DNA of 64,000 nucleotides from Rhodococcus triatomae BKS 15-14 (GCA_000341795.1 AODO01000001.1:186001-250000), one strand, 5' to 3'; shown: positions 34,464 through 42,950, numbered from the stretch's first letter. The notes: generated by a model from the letters alone, not told the origin. Numbers and translations: made by a program.

Positions 34464-35795
34464 TCAGTCGACGAACCGCGTGGGCACGGCCGCTTCACCG
34501 TGCGAGAGCTTGAGCCCCTCCCACGGCAGACTCACCCGATTCGCCGCCAGCAGATCCCGCGCCTCCTTCAGTCCCGGCAGGCCGGGTGTGCGTTCGCCGC
34601 CGCGGACCAGCGGGACCATCAGCGGCCTGCCGACGAGCCCGTCGCCGTCCGGCACGGACGAGCCGATCGGATGGACGACCTCCTCGACGATCGTCCCGGT
34701 CGGTCGCGCGAACCGGACCGCGGTTTTCGTGCCGCCCCGGGAGGCCTTGTGGCTGCTTCGCTTCGCCACCGGAAGCCCGTCGACCTCGACCAGCTTGTAC
34801 ACCATGCCCGCCGTCGGGGCGCCTGATCCCGTGACCAGGGACGTGCCGACGCCGTAGGAGTCGACGGGTTCCGCTCGCAGTGCCGCGATCGCGTACTCGT
34901 CGAGGTCGCCGGACACCACGATCTTCGTGTTCACCGCGCCGAGCGAGTCGAGTTGTGCGCGCACCTGACGCGCCCACACCCCGAGGTCACCCGAATCGAT
35001 GCGTACGCCACCGAGTTCCGGGCCTGCCACCTCGATCGCCGTCCGAACGCCCTCGGTGATGTCGTAGGTGTCGACGAGCAGTGTCGTACCCACTCCGAGC
35101 CGCGCGACCTGTCCCCGGAACGCCGCCGCCTCGTCCGGACCCGTCGCCGTCGTGTGGAGCAGCGTGTACGCGTGCGCGCTGGTGCCCGCGCCCGGAATCC
35201 CGTAGCGCCGAACCGCCTCCAGGTTCGAGGTCGCGTCGAAACCGGCGATGTACGCCGCGCGGGAGCAGGCGACGGCGGCTTCCTCGTGTGCCCGCCTGGA
35301 CCCCATCTCGATCAACGTCCGGTCACCCGCCGCACCGACCATCCTGGCCGCGGCCGACGCGATGGCGCTGTCGTGGTTGAGGATCGACAGGACCAGCGTC
35401 TCCAGCAGGACGCATTCGGCGAACGATCCGCGGACCGACAGGATCGGGGAGCCGGGGAAGTACAGCTCACCCTCGCGGTACCCGTCGACGTCGCCGCCGA
35501 AACGGTAGTCGCGCAGCCAGGCGAGCGTCGCATCGTCGAGGAAGCGCGAAACGATCGCGAGTTCCGGCTCGCCGAACCGGAACCGGGAGATCGCGTCCAG
35601 CACGCGGTCGACACCCGCGACGACGCCGTATCGGCGGCCGTTGGGAAGTTTGCGGGCGAACACCTCGAAGCTGCACCGGCGATGCCCGGACCCGTCCGCC
35701 AGCGCAGCTGCGAGCATCGTCAACTCGTACTGGTCGGTGAGCAGGGCTGTGCTGGTGGCGGGTGCCGACCACTGGGAGTACGTCACCGCGCCCAC
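34464..35795 (-). CDS. pncB: Nicotinate phosphoribosyltransferase
   Basis: A 443-aa enzyme that makes nicotinate mononucleotide from nicotinate and PRPP. The signatures are TDQYELTMLAAAL (about 20-33), FEVFARKLPNGRRY, GSRRAHEEAAV, GIPGAGTSAHAY and VRIDSGDLGVWARQVR. The GTG at 35795 gives 443 residues; a TAGTGT box 7 nt before the in-frame GTG 35786 would instead make a leaderless 440-aa form. It is first in the pncB-pncA operon and divergent from clpS. Orthologous position to pncB1 (Rv1330c). Confidence 0.92.
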   Translation of the reverse strand: MGAVTYSQWSAPATSTALLTDQYELTMLAAALADGSGHRRCSFEVFARKLPNGRRYGVVAGVDRVLDAISRFRFGEPELAIVSRFLDDATLAWLRDYRFGGDVDGYREGELYFPGSPILSVRGSFAECVLLETLVLSILNHDSAIASAAARMVGAAGDRTLIEMGSRRAHEEAAVACSRAAYIAGFDATSNLEAVRRYGIPGAGTSAHAYTLLHTTATGPDEAAAFRGQVARLGVGTTLLVDTYDITEGVRTAIEVAGPELGGVRIDSGDLGVWARQVRAQLDSLGAVNTKIVVSGDLDEYAIAALRAEPVDSYGVGTSLVTGSGAPTAGMVYKLVEVDGLPVAKRSSHKASRGGTKTAVRFARPTGTIVEEVVHPIGSSVPDGDGLVGRPLMVPLVRGGERTPGLPGLKEARDLLAANRVSLPWEGLKLSHGEAAVPTRFVD

Positions 35796-35799
35796 ACTA
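35794..35799 (-). promoter_or_regulatory. Leaderless -10 element of pncB
   Basis: TAGTGT on the minus strand lies 7 nt before GTG 35786, which is the fourth codon of the longest reading frame. Confidence 0.4.
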
Positions 35800-35851
35800 C
35801 GAGTAGCGCCCGCGGGTGGTGGATGTCCCGTCCCCGATTGACGCCTCGGTG

Positions 35852-35880
35852 TTCAATTGGTCCGGATTGCGTCGTAGTCT
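35852..35880 (+). promoter_or_regulatory. Predicted clpS promoter
   Basis: TTCAAT (35852-35857) and TAGTCT (35875-35880) are 17 bp apart, and ATG 35887 follows the -10 by 6 nt. The GGAGG between them would be too close to act as a ribosome site, so a leaderless start is likely. Confidence 0.5.
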
Positions 35881-35886
35881 GGAGGT

Positions 35887-36234
35887 ATGGCTCCGCGTCC
35901 GTACACCACGCTGATGGCCGTGCCGATGGCAAGCATGCCGATCCCGGCGCCGGCCGTTGTGCCCGAACAGGCCGAGGTGACCGACGAGGACGAGGCGCTG
36001 AACCGCCCCTGGGTGACCGTCGTGTGGGACGACCCGGTCAACCTCATGCACTACGTGACGTTCATCTTCCAGAAGCTGTTCGGCTACAGCAAGGCGAAGG
36101 CCACGGATCTGATGATGCAGGTGCACAAGGAGGGCAAGGCGGTCGTGTCGTCCGGGTCGAGGGACAAGATGGAGCACGATGTCCAGCGACTGCACGCCGC
36201 CGGATTGTGGGCGACGATGCAACGGGACAGCTGA
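35887..36234 (+). CDS. clpS: ATP-dependent Clp protease adaptor ClpS
   Basis: A 115-aa ClpS adaptor, which hands N-degron substrates to ClpC/ClpP. After a variable N-terminus (1-40) the core reads [43 protein letters not shown], with the DDPVN and MxxVHxxG binding-pocket residues intact. It is followed by the DUF2017 gene, its usual actinobacterial neighbour, and lies at the Rv1331 position. In-frame ATGs at 35914 and 35926 are alternative starts. Confidence 0.92.
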   Translation: MAPRPYTTLMAVPMASMPIPAPAVVPEQAEVTDEDEALNRPWVTVVWDDPVNLMHYVTFIFQKLFGYSKAKATDLMMQVHKEGKAVVSSGSRDKMEHDVQRLHAAGLWATMQRDS

Positions 36235-36299
36235 CGAGCCACCCGATCGCAGCCGTCTCGAATCCCAGTCACGCAGGAAGGGTCACCAGGTACTTCGAC

Positions 36300-36875
36300 G
36301 TGCGCACATGGAGCCGAAAGAACTCGTTGAGCGGAGTGAAGATCCGATCCGAGATGGACGGTCGTGAGGCCTCCGTCCTGCGGTCCCTGGTGACCTCGGT
36401 CCTCGGCCTTCTCGAAGACCGGTCCGCATCCGCGCCGACCGACGACCTCGCCGAACTGACCGGCCTGCGGACCGGCAACCCGACCGCCCCGGCGGACGCG
36501 ACGCTCGCCCGACTGCTGCCCGACTTCTTCGGGGCAGGCCGCGACGCCGTCGATCCCGACTCCCGCGACGCCAACGACAACGGCGCGCTGCGCAGTCTGT
36601 ACGAACCCGACATCATCGACGCCAAGGTCGCAGCAGGCTCGACGATCCTGCGGACCGTGCCCGTCGAGGGCGGCAAGATCGTGCTCACCCCCGAACAGGC
36701 CGAGCAGTGGCTGTACGGCCTCAACGACATCCGCCTGGCGCTCGGCACCACGATCGGCATCGATGCGGACACCCCGGACGAACTCGACCCCGACGATCCG
36801 CGCGCACCGCACCTCGACGTCTACCACTGGCTGACCTGGATGCAGGACTCGCTCGTACAGGTACTCCTGCCATGA
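36300..36875 (+). CDS. DUF2017 family protein
   Basis: A 191-aa DUF2017 protein, typical partner of clpS in actinobacteria (Rv1332 position). Segments DGREASVLRSLVTSVLGLLEDR, TLARLLPDFF, ALRSLYEPDIIDAKVAAG and LTPEQAEQWLYGLNDIRLALGTTIGID match the family. The start is uncertain: GTG 36300 is chosen, ATG 36354 is possible, and AGGAAGGG lies at 36275. Function unknown; the stop overlaps the next start (ATGA), so it is coupled to the P1 peptidase. Confidence 0.8.
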   Translation: MRTWSRKNSLSGVKIRSEMDGREASVLRSLVTSVLGLLEDRSASAPTDDLAELTGLRTGNPTAPADATLARLLPDFFGAGRDAVDPDSRDANDNGALRSLYEPDIIDAKVAAGSTILRTVPVEGGKIVLTPEQAEQWLYGLNDIRLALGTTIGIDADTPDELDPDDPRAPHLDVYHWLTWMQDSLVQVLLP

Positions 36876-37942
36876 GTCCGGTGAGCCGGCAGCACGGCGC
36901 CCTCACCGACGTCGCCGGCCTGTTCGTCGGCCACCACCACGAACTGGACGACGACGCCGCCCTCGGGAGCGGACGCGCGACCGGCTGCACGGTCGTCCTG
37001 GCACCGGGCGGAGCCACCGCCGCCGTCGACGTCCGCGGCGGCGGGCCGGGCACCCGTGAGACCGACCTGCTGGACCCGAGCCACAGCGTGCAGAAGATCG
37101 ACGCGGTTCTCCTGACGGGCGGCAGCGCCTACGGGCTCGCGGCCGCCGACGGGGTGATGCGGTGGCTCGAGGAGCGTGGCCGGGGGATCCCGATGGACGT
37201 GGACGGTCACGTCGTGCCGATCGTGCCGGGCGCGGTGATCTTCGACCTCCCGGTGGGGGACTGGTCGGTGCGGCCGACGGCCGACCACGGCTTCCTGGCC
37301 GCCGACGCCGCGGGTGTGGACGTGGCGCGCGGATCGGTCGGAGCCGGCACCGGTGCCCGTGCCGGAGTGCTCAAGGGTGGCGTCGGAACTGCGAGCGTCG
37401 TCCTCGACACGGGACCGGCCGCGGGCGCCACCGTCGCCGCTCTGGTCGTCGCGAACCCCGTCGGCTCGGTGTTCGATCCGGCCACGGGACTGCCGTGGGG
37501 GGTCGGTGTCGCCGATGCAGCCCGGTGGGGCCTCCGGCAGCCTGATGCCTCCGAACTCGCGTCAGCCCGCGCACTCGGCGACAAGGGCACGGTCCTCAAC
37601 ACCACGATCGGCGTCGTCGCCACCGATGCGCCCCTGGGGAAGGCCGCGTGCCGGCGGGTCGCCGTCGCCGGTCACGACGGACTGGCCCGCGCGATTCGTC
37701 CCGCGCATTCGCCGCTCGACGGCGACACCCTGTTCGCGCTCGCGACGGGCACTCGTACGCTACCGCCGACCGAAGTGCCCGTTCCCGCGGCGTTTCCGCC
37801 CGATCTGCCCGCGCTCGCGGCGATCTGCGAGGCGGCATCGGACGTCGTCGCGAACGCGATCGTGGACGCCGTCCTGTCCGCGACGACCGTCGCCGGGATC
37901 CCCGGTTACCGCGACCTGTTCCCGTCCGCGTTCGACCTCTGA
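36872..37942 (+). CDS. P1 family (DmpA-like, S58) peptidase
   Basis: A 356-aa N-terminal-nucleophile aminopeptidase-fold protein that self-cleaves in characterised members. It has LTDVAGLFVGHHHELDDD, TGCTVVLAPGG, DVRGGGPGTRETDLLDP, LTGGSAYGLAAADGV, and the cleavage region KGTVLNTTIGVVATDAPL, where the Thr/Asn context corresponds to the nucleophile site. It corresponds to Rv1333. In M. tuberculosis mec, cysO and cysM come next; here the rhomboid gene follows after 43 nt. Confidence 0.85.
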   Translation: MSPVSRQHGALTDVAGLFVGHHHELDDDAALGSGRATGCTVVLAPGGATAAVDVRGGGPGTRETDLLDPSHSVQKIDAVLLTGGSAYGLAAADGVMRWLEERGRGIPMDVDGHVVPIVPGAVIFDLPVGDWSVRPTADHGFLAADAAGVDVARGSVGAGTGARAGVLKGGVGTASVVLDTGPAAGATVAALVVANPVGSVFDPATGLPWGVGVADAARWGLRQPDASELASARALGDKGTVLNTTIGVVATDAPLGKAACRRVAVAGHDGLARAIRPAHSPLDGDTLFALATGTRTLPPTEVPVPAAFPPDLPALAAICEAASDVVANAIVDAVLSATTVAGIPGYRDLFPSAFDL

Positions 37943-37973
37943 CCGACACTCGTCGCGTGTCTCGTGCGGTGGG

Positions 37974-37979
37974 TACGCT
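37974..37979 (+). promoter_or_regulatory. Leaderless -10 element of the rhomboid gene
   Basis: TACGCT lies 6 nt before ATG 37986; no Shine-Dalgarno. Confidence 0.45.
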
Positions 37980-37985
37980 CGGGGC

Positions 37986-38627
37986 ATGACCCGCCCGCCC
38001 CTCCCGGTCCCCGGCTCGTCGAATGTTCCGGCCCCCAGCGCGTCCCGCCCGCAGTGGCAACAAGCAGCCATTGCGATCAGCGCCTTCGTCGTCGGGCTGT
38101 ACGTCCTCGAGTTCGTCGACATGATCCTCGGGAACAGGCTGGACGGCGGCGGCGTGGAACCGCGAACGCTGGACGGGCTGTGGGGCGTGGCCTTCGCGCC
38201 GGTCCTGCACTACGGCTGGGGACATCTCGTCGCCAACACGATTCCGCTGCTGGTGCTCGGTTTCTTCGTGATGCTCTCCGGGATCGGGCGGGGACTCGCC
38301 GCGACGGGCATCATCTGGCTCGTCGGGGGACTCGGGGTCTGGCTCACCGGTGGGAGCGGCACCCTCCATCTCGGTGCGTCGGTCCTGATCTTCGGCTGGC
38401 TCACGTATCTGATCACCCGCGGCCTGTTCACCCGGCACTTCGGGCAACTGGCCCTCGGTGTCGTCGTGCTGTTCCTCTACGGCGGGATGCTGTGGGGAGT
38501 GCTCCCCAGTCAGCCCGGTGTGTCGTGGGAGGGCCACCTCTTCGGTGCCGTCGGCGGTGTCGTCGCGGCCTGGGTCCTCGCCTCCGACGTCCGCGCGGCC
38601 CGGGCCGCGAAACCGGTGACGCAGTAA
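37986..38627 (+). CDS. Rhomboid-family intramembrane serine protease
   Basis: A 213-aa membrane protease with about six helices. The dyad is Ser132 in LHLGASVLIFG (family G-x-S) and His184 in WEGHLFGAVGG; HYGWGHLVANT marks the second helix region. It corresponds to Rv1337. In many mycolata murI follows it, but here the next gene is the metallo-beta-lactamase-fold protein after 129 nt. Substrates are unknown. Confidence 0.88.
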   Translation: MTRPPLPVPGSSNVPAPSASRPQWQQAAIAISAFVVGLYVLEFVDMILGNRLDGGGVEPRTLDGLWGVAFAPVLHYGWGHLVANTIPLLVLGFFVMLSGIGRGLAATGIIWLVGGLGVWLTGGSGTLHLGASVLIFGWLTYLITRGLFTRHFGQLALGVVVLFLYGGMLWGVLPSQPGVSWEGHLFGAVGGVVAAWVLASDVRAARAAKPVTQ

Positions 38628-38756
38628 CCTCGACAGTGCTGCCGCGGACACGTCGGGCCAGGTGTGATCGCAGGCGCAACACCCGCGACGCTGCGGCTTC
38701 GTCTCGAATCGGGCTGACCCTTTTTCGAGACCGGTCGGTCGTGGCAGCATGACCCT

Positions 38757-39515
38757 ATGCGCATGACCGTCCTGGGTTGTTCGGGCAGTGTCGGTGGACC
38801 CGACTCGCCCGCATCGGGCTACCTGCTCACCGCACCGGACACACCGCCGGTCGTCATCGACTTCGGTCCCGGCGTGCTCGGTGCACTCCAGCGGTACGAG
38901 GACCCGGGTTCGGTGTCCATCTTCCTGACCCACCTGCACGCGGACCACTGCCTGGACCTGCCGGGACTGCTCGTGTGGCGTCGATACCACCCGAACCCGC
39001 CCGACGGTCGGGCGATCATCTACGGCCCCACCGACAGCCATCACCGGATCGGCGTCGCCTCGGCGGAGTGCGCCGGCGACCTCGACGACATCTCCGACAC
39101 CATCGACCTGCGGACGTTCGCCGACGGGCAGGTCATCGAGTACGGCACGCTCACCGTGAAGTCGGTTCGCGTGTACCACCCGCCGGAGGCGTACGGGCTG
39201 CGGTTCACCGACCCGGACGGGCGGACCCTCGTATACACCGGCGACACCGGCATGTGCGACCAGGTGGTCGAACTGGCCCGTGACGCCGATGTCCTGCTCT
39301 CCGAGGCGTCCTGGACGCATTCTCCCGACCGTCCGGAGGGAATTCACCTGTCCGGCACGGAGGCCGGACAGATCGCCACCCGAGCCGGTGTCAAGGAACT
39401 GCTGCTCACCCACATTCCGCCGTGGACGTCCCGGGAGGACGTCATCGCCGAGGCGAAGGCCGCGTTCGCCGGTCCCGTCCACGCCGTCAGCGCCGGAGAC
39501 GTCTTCGACATCTGA
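38757..39515 (+). CDS. Metallo-beta-lactamase-fold hydrolase (Rv1339-like cyclic nucleotide phosphodiesterase)
   Basis: A 252-aa MBL-fold protein with metal motifs [10 protein letters not shown] (HxHxDH), GDTG and [23 protein letters not shown] at the N terminus is characteristic of the Rv1339 group, reported to hydrolyse cAMP. ATG 38757 and ATG 38763 are both possible; the second has GACCCT 6 nt upstream. It lies directly before rph and rdgB, as in mycobacteria. Confidence 0.82.
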   Translation: MRMTVLGCSGSVGGPDSPASGYLLTAPDTPPVVIDFGPGVLGALQRYEDPGSVSIFLTHLHADHCLDLPGLLVWRRYHPNPPDGRAIIYGPTDSHHRIGVASAECAGDLDDISDTIDLRTFADGQVIEYGTLTVKSVRVYHPPEAYGLRFTDPDGRTLVYTGDTGMCDQVVELARDADVLLSEASWTHSPDRPEGIHLSGTEAGQIATRAGVKELLLTHIPPWTSREDVIAEAKAAFAGPVHAVSAGDVFDI

Positions 39516-39545
39516 GCGGGGTGCGGCCCGGTCGGCGCAGCCGAC

Positions 39546-39551
39546 TAGGCT
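39546..39551 (+). promoter_or_regulatory. Leaderless -10 element of rph
   Basis: TAGGCT lies 7 nt before GTG 39559; no Shine-Dalgarno. Confidence 0.45.
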
Positions 39552-39558
39552 CACCGGG

Positions 39559-40341
39559 GTGAGCAGACGACTGGACGGCAGGGCGGACGACGAGCTCCGC
39601 GACGTGAAGATCACCCGAGGATTCACCAGCCACCCGGCGGGATCGGTGCTCGTCGAATTCGGGAACACCCGGGTGATGTGCACCGCCAGCGTCGAGGAGG
39701 GCGTCCCGCGCTGGCGCAAGGGATCCGGTCTCGGCTGGCTGACCGCCGAGTACGCGATGCTGCCCGCCGCCACCCACACCCGCAGCGGCCGCGAGTCGGT
39801 CAAGGGCAAGGTCGGTGGCCGGACCCAGGAGATCAGCCGCCTCGTCGGCCGGTCCCTGCGGGCGTGCATCGACCTCGCCGCGATCGGCGAGAACACCATC
39901 GCCATCGACTGCGACGTGCTGCAGGCCGACGGCGGAACCCGCACCGCAGCCATCACCGGCGCCTACGTCGCCCTCGTGGACGCCGTCACCTACCTGCGGG
40001 CGGCCGAGTTGCTGTCCGACCCCCAGCCGATCTCGTGCGCGATCGCCGCCGTGAGCGTCGGTGTCGTCGACGGCCGCGTTCGGCTCGACCTGCCGTACGA
40101 GGAGGACTCGCGGGCGGAGGTCGACATGAACGTCGTCGCCACCGACACGGGGACCCTCGTGGAGATCCAGGGCACCGGCGAGGGCGCCACCTTCCCGCGC
40201 ACCACCCTCGACAAGATGCTCGACTCGGCCCTCGCCGGCTGCGAGCAGCTGTTCGTGATCCAGAAGGCGGCCCTGGAGCTGCCGTACCCGGGCGAGCTGC
40301 CCGAACCGAAGGCGCCCGAGAAGAAGAAGTTCGGTGGCTGA
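39559..40341 (+). CDS. rph: Ribonuclease PH
   Basis: A 260-aa phosphorolytic 3'-5' exoribonuclease that trims tRNA 3' ends. Signatures are [74 protein letters not shown] and AEVDMNVV. A Lys-rich C-terminus (PEKKKFGG) ends the chain. GTG 39559 is set by the -10 box. It overlaps rdgB by 8 nt. Rv1340 position. Confidence 0.93.
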   Translation: MSRRLDGRADDELRDVKITRGFTSHPAGSVLVEFGNTRVMCTASVEEGVPRWRKGSGLGWLTAEYAMLPAATHTRSGRESVKGKVGGRTQEISRLVGRSLRACIDLAAIGENTIAIDCDVLQADGGTRTAAITGAYVALVDAVTYLRAAELLSDPQPISCAIAAVSVGVVDGRVRLDLPYEEDSRAEVDMNVVATDTGTLVEIQGTGEGATFPRTTLDKMLDSALAGCEQLFVIQKAALELPYPGELPEPKAPEKKKFGG

Positions 40342-40954
40342 GCGGGCGACCGTGCGCGTTCTCGTCGCCTCGCGCAACGCGAAGAAGCTCACGGAGCTGC
40401 GGCGCGTACTGGAGTCGGCCGGCGTCGAGGGTGTCGAACTGGTCGGGCTGAACGAGGTTCCGGAGTTTCCCGAAACCCCGGAAACCGGTGCCACCTTCGA
40501 GGAGAACGCGCTCGTCAAGGCTCGGGACGGCGCCGCAGCGGCGGGTCTGCCCTGTGTGGCAGACGATTCCGGCCTGGAAGTCGATGCACTGAACGCGATG
40601 CCCGGCGTCCTGTCGGCAAGGTGGGCGGGCAGGCACGGCGACGATGCCGCGAACACTGCGCTCGTGCTGGCCCAGCTGTCGGACACACCGGACGACCGCC
40701 GCGGCGCTGCGTTCGTGTCGGCATGTGCGCTGGTAGTCCCCGGTGGGGCGGAGCGGGTGGTCCGCGGCACCTGGCCCGGTTCGATCGCCCGGTCTCCGCG
40801 TGGGGAGGGCGGATTCGGCTACGACCCCGTGTTCGTGCCCGAGGGTGACGGCCGGTCGGCAGCCGAATTGACTCCGGAGGAGAAGGACGCGGCCTCGCAC
40901 CGCGGCCGCGCGCTCGCGCAGCTGGTGCCGGATCTCGCGGCGCTGGTGTCCTGA
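40334..40954 (+). CDS. rdgB: dITP/XTP pyrophosphatase (RdgB/HAM1)
   Basis: A 206-aa non-canonical purine NTP pyrophosphatase that removes dITP and XTP. Motifs: [17 protein letters not shown] (SxNxxK), [34 protein letters not shown] and [16 protein letters not shown] 40334 starts inside the last codons of rph; translation coupling is probable. Rv1341 position. Confidence 0.92.
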   Translation: MAERATVRVLVASRNAKKLTELRRVLESAGVEGVELVGLNEVPEFPETPETGATFEENALVKARDGAAAAGLPCVADDSGLEVDALNAMPGVLSARWAGRHGDDAANTALVLAQLSDTPDDRRGAAFVSACALVVPGGAERVVRGTWPGSIARSPRGEGGFGYDPVFVPEGDGRSAAELTPEEKDAASHRGRALAQLVPDLAALVS

Positions 40955-41036
40955 CGACTCGACCCGCGGACCGGCCGGTTGTGGCACGATCGCCGCGACC
41001 GCCGTCGACGGCGGGCCCGCGAGAAAGGTGAGCGAG

Positions 41037-41138
41037 ATGTCGCCGATGATGGTTCCGCAGACCCCGTGCCAATGGCTGACGTATCTGGTCGCGACGATCA
41101 CCGGGCAGCCGGTGATCATGAATCTCACCGGGTCCTGA
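41037..41138 (+). CDS. Candidate 33-aa small protein
   Basis: A short ORF between rdgB and the DUF3817 gene, ATG 41037 to TGA 41138, beginning MSPMMVPQTPCQWLTYL and ending VIMNLTGS. A GAAAGG site 11-16 nt upstream and a strong hairpin directly after the stop frame it as a separate gene. The central LTYLVATITGQPVIM stretch is moderately hydrophobic. No family recognised. It could be noise, but the combination of ribosome site, CACGAT box at 40985 and terminator is unusual. Confidence 0.45.
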   Translation: MSPMMVPQTPCQWLTYLVATITGQPVIMNLTGS

Positions 41139-41142
41139 CAAT

Positions 41143-41187
41143 CGAGAACGGATCGGCCCCCGCAGTGCGGGGGCCGATCCGTTCTCG
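41143..41187. terminator. Strong hairpin terminator
   Basis: 22-nt perfect arms (41143-41164 and 41166-41187) with a 1-nt centre, rich in G/C with a GGCCCCC-type core. It separates the rph-rdgB-small ORF unit from the convergent DUF3817/LprD genes and can act in both directions. Confidence 0.8.
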
Positions 41188-41203
41188 TGTCCGTGGGGCG
41201 GTA

Positions 41204-41563
41204 CTACACCCCGAAGTCGCGCTTGACCTGGAGCGTCCGCTGATGCTCGACGAAGAACGACAGGAACGGAATCGTGCCCGCGAGGAGGGTGCCGACGGTG
41301 CGGCCCACAGGCCAGCGCACCTTCACCGCGAGATCCATCGTGAGGATCAGGTACACGAAGTAGACCCAACCGTGGACGATGGCGATCCAGCTCGGCAGAT
41401 CCTCGACCTTGAAGACGTACTTGGCGACCATCTCGGCCGTCAGAACCAGCAGCCAGATACCGGTCGCGTACGCGAGCACCCGGTACCGCAGCAGTGCGCC
41501 CGCGATCTTCTTGGTGTCGCGGGCGGGGGCGGTGGTGGCGGTCTCGTCGGGGGCCGTGCTCAC
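41204..41563 (-). CDS. DUF3817 integral membrane protein (Rv1342c-like)
   Basis: A 119-aa membrane protein with three predicted helices: YRVLAYATGIWLLVLTAEM (about 27-45), WIAIVHGWVYFVYLILTMDLAV (59-80) and VGTLLAGTIPFLSFFV (90-105). It belongs to the same DUF3817 family as 21742-22116 and corresponds to Rv1342c. Its ATG overlaps the preceding gene's stop by 4 nt, so the two are coupled. Confidence 0.85.
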   Translation of the reverse strand: MSTAPDETATTAPARDTKKIAGALLRYRVLAYATGIWLLVLTAEMVAKYVFKVEDLPSWIAIVHGWVYFVYLILTMDLAVKVRWPVGRTVGTLLAGTIPFLSFFVEHQRTLQVKRDFGV

Positions 41564-41961
41564 GTGCTGCTCCTATCGGCCTCGCTCGCTCGGAGCTGCG
41601 CGAGGTAGTTGTTGTACGCCTGGTGGGCCTCGTCGCCCGGATTGTCGGCGTCGAGGGACTCCGCGGCGGTCATGGTGCGCTGCGGCAGCAGGTCCGCCGG
41701 AATCTCGCGCTGCTCCTCGCCGTGGGCGATTCGCTGCTGATCCTCGGGATCGGAGTCCTCGAGTTGCACGAACCGGCGGTACGCGTAGACGACGAAGGCC
41801 GCGAACAACGGCCACTGGAACGCGTAGCCGAGATTCTGTCCGTTGCCGCCGACGGCTTCGAAGCGCGTCCACTGCCAGTACCCCAGTGCCAGGCACGCCG
41901 CCGCCGCGACGATGACGAACACGATCAGTGCTGGTCGACGGCGGGAGGATGTACGGGCCAC
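41560..41961 (-). CDS. LprD-like membrane protein (Rv1343c-like)
   Basis: A 133-aa protein with a basic start (MARTSSRRRP), a first hydrophobic segment ALIVFVIVAAAACLALGYWQW, and a second helix LGYAFQWPLFAAFVVYAYRRF, followed by a charged tail. It matches Rv1343c, named LprD in M. tuberculosis. The Cys in the first segment might be lipidated, but the context is not a strong lipobox. GTG 41961 is supported by TACCGT 6 nt upstream. Confidence 0.78.
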   Translation of the reverse strand: MARTSSRRRPALIVFVIVAAAACLALGYWQWTRFEAVGGNGQNLGYAFQWPLFAAFVVYAYRRFVQLEDSDPEDQQRIAHGEEQREIPADLLPQRTMTAAESLDADNPGDEAHQAYNNYLAQLRASEADRSST

Positions 41962-41967
41962 ACCACG

Positions 41968-41973
41968 ACGGTA
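41968..41973 (-). promoter_or_regulatory. Leaderless -10 element of the LprD-like gene
   Basis: TACCGT on the minus strand lies 6 nt before GTG 41961; no Shine-Dalgarno. Confidence 0.5.
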
Positions 41974-42122
41974 CCGGAGTCGGGGAGGTGTGAAACCGCC
42001 GGTAGGGGAGTCGGCTGTCACACCGGACCGGCTTCCGGTGCTGTGTCGGGTGGTCCCGTCGGCGGGGATGATGGCAGTCTGCGTCCACACCGAGCGCACC
42101 GGACAGTGAGCGAGGCAACACC

Positions 42123-42479
42123 ATGACGACGATCGCCGACCACGACACCTACATTGCCGCGGCACCCGAGCCGTTCCGTCCTTCGCTGGAACGACTGCGT
42201 GCCCTGCTGATCCGCGCCCTCCCGGACGCGACCGAGATCGTGCAGTACGAGATGCCGGGGTTCCGGATCGGCGGCGCGATCGTCGCGAGTTACGCGGCGT
42301 TCAGCAAACAGTGCGGGCTGTATCTCCAGCCGGGTGCCATCACCGAACACGCGGAGGAGATCGCGGCGCTGGGGCTGAAGGCGACGAAGACCGGCGTCAC
42401 GTTCACCCCTCGCAAGCCGATCCCCGACGACCTCGTCGAGCGGTTGGCGCGTGCCTCTCGGACGGATGCCGGCGTCTGA
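42123..42479 (+). CDS. DUF1801 (YdhG/YjbR-like) domain protein
   Basis: A 118-aa single-domain protein of the DUF1801/YdhG family: FRPSLERLRALLIRALPDATEIVQYEMPGFRIGG is the typical start and CGLYLQPGAI, TGVTFTPRKPIPDDLVERL continue it. The fold is frataxin-like. Function unknown. GAGG lies at 42111, 8 nt before the ATG. The gene ends before a hairpin shared with the convergent tRNA. Confidence 0.8.
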   Translation: MTTIADHDTYIAAAPEPFRPSLERLRALLIRALPDATEIVQYEMPGFRIGGAIVASYAAFSKQCGLYLQPGAITEHAEEIAALGLKATKTGVTFTPRKPIPDDLVERLARASRTDAGV

Positions 42480-42526
42480 CGCCTGCGCGAGGACCTGGAA
42501 CCGACCCGGAGGCGTCTGGACGAGAC

Positions 42527-42562
42527 CGACCCCCGACCCGAGAATCCCCAGGTCGGGGGTCG
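42527..42562. terminator. Bidirectional hairpin between DUF1801 gene and tRNA-Leu
   Basis: CGACCCCCGACC (42527-42538) and its complement (42551-42562) form a 12-bp stem, 12 nt downstream of the 3' end of the tRNA and 48 nt after the DUF1801 stop. Confidence 0.7.
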
Positions 42563-42573
42563 CTTCTGTCTTG

Positions 42574-42655
42574 TGCGCGAGGGGGGACTTGAACCCCCAC
42601 GTCCGTTGGACACCACATCCTAAGTGTGGCGCGTCTGCCATTCCGCCACTCGCGC
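42574..42655 (-). tRNA. tRNA-Leu (anticodon UAG)
   Basis: The minus strand folds as a class II tRNA: 7-bp acceptor GCGCGAG/CTCGCGC, D-arm starting TGGCGGAATGG, 5-bp anticodon stem CCACA/TGTGG with loop CTTAGGA (anticodon TAG), variable arm, and T-arm GGGGGTTCAAGTCCCCC. CCA is not encoded. A TACTCT -10-like box lies at 42666-42671 upstream. Confidence 0.93.
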
Positions 42656-42792
42656 GTGCCGGCTCAGAGTACGCCACGGCGCCGCTGTCGGCGTCATCGC
42701 GGGACGGTCCGTTCGACTCTTTCCGGCCGGCGCGAAGGTAAAGCCGACGGCGTGCCGAACGAGGAAAGGTAACGGGTTTATAACGATCAACG

Positions 42793-42806
42793 TGAGGAAT
42801 TCCTCA
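42793..42806. promoter_or_regulatory. Upstream palindrome of the fas promoter, copy 1
   Basis: TGAGGAATTCCTCA is a perfect 14-bp palindrome preceded by AACG. The word ACGTGAGGAA recurs in copy 2. Confidence 0.5.
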
Positions 42807-42875
42807 GGTTTCCTACCCGTGGGTATTCGGCGCTGCCCAGCGCGTTTCTTCCCTACTCAAAAGTCACTTGGACGA

Positions 42876-42913
42876 CCGCTCTGTGAGCGGCGTCACGCCT
42901 ACCACCTGGTAGG
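42876..42913. promoter_or_regulatory. Two further inverted repeats in the fas promoter region
   Basis: CCGCTC-tgt-GAGCGG (42876-42890) and CCTACC-acct-GGTAGG (42898-42913) lie between the two copies of the TGAGGAA palindrome. Either might bind a regulator. Confidence 0.35.
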
Positions 42914-42936
42914 ACGTCGCATCTGGACGGTAAACG

Positions 42937-42950
42937 TGAGGAACCCCTCA
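42937..42950. promoter_or_regulatory. Upstream palindrome of the fas promoter, copy 2
   Basis: TGAGGAACCCCTCA shares the half-sites of copy 1 (only the central bases differ) and the same preceding ACG; the two copies are 144 bp apart. Confidence 0.5.
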
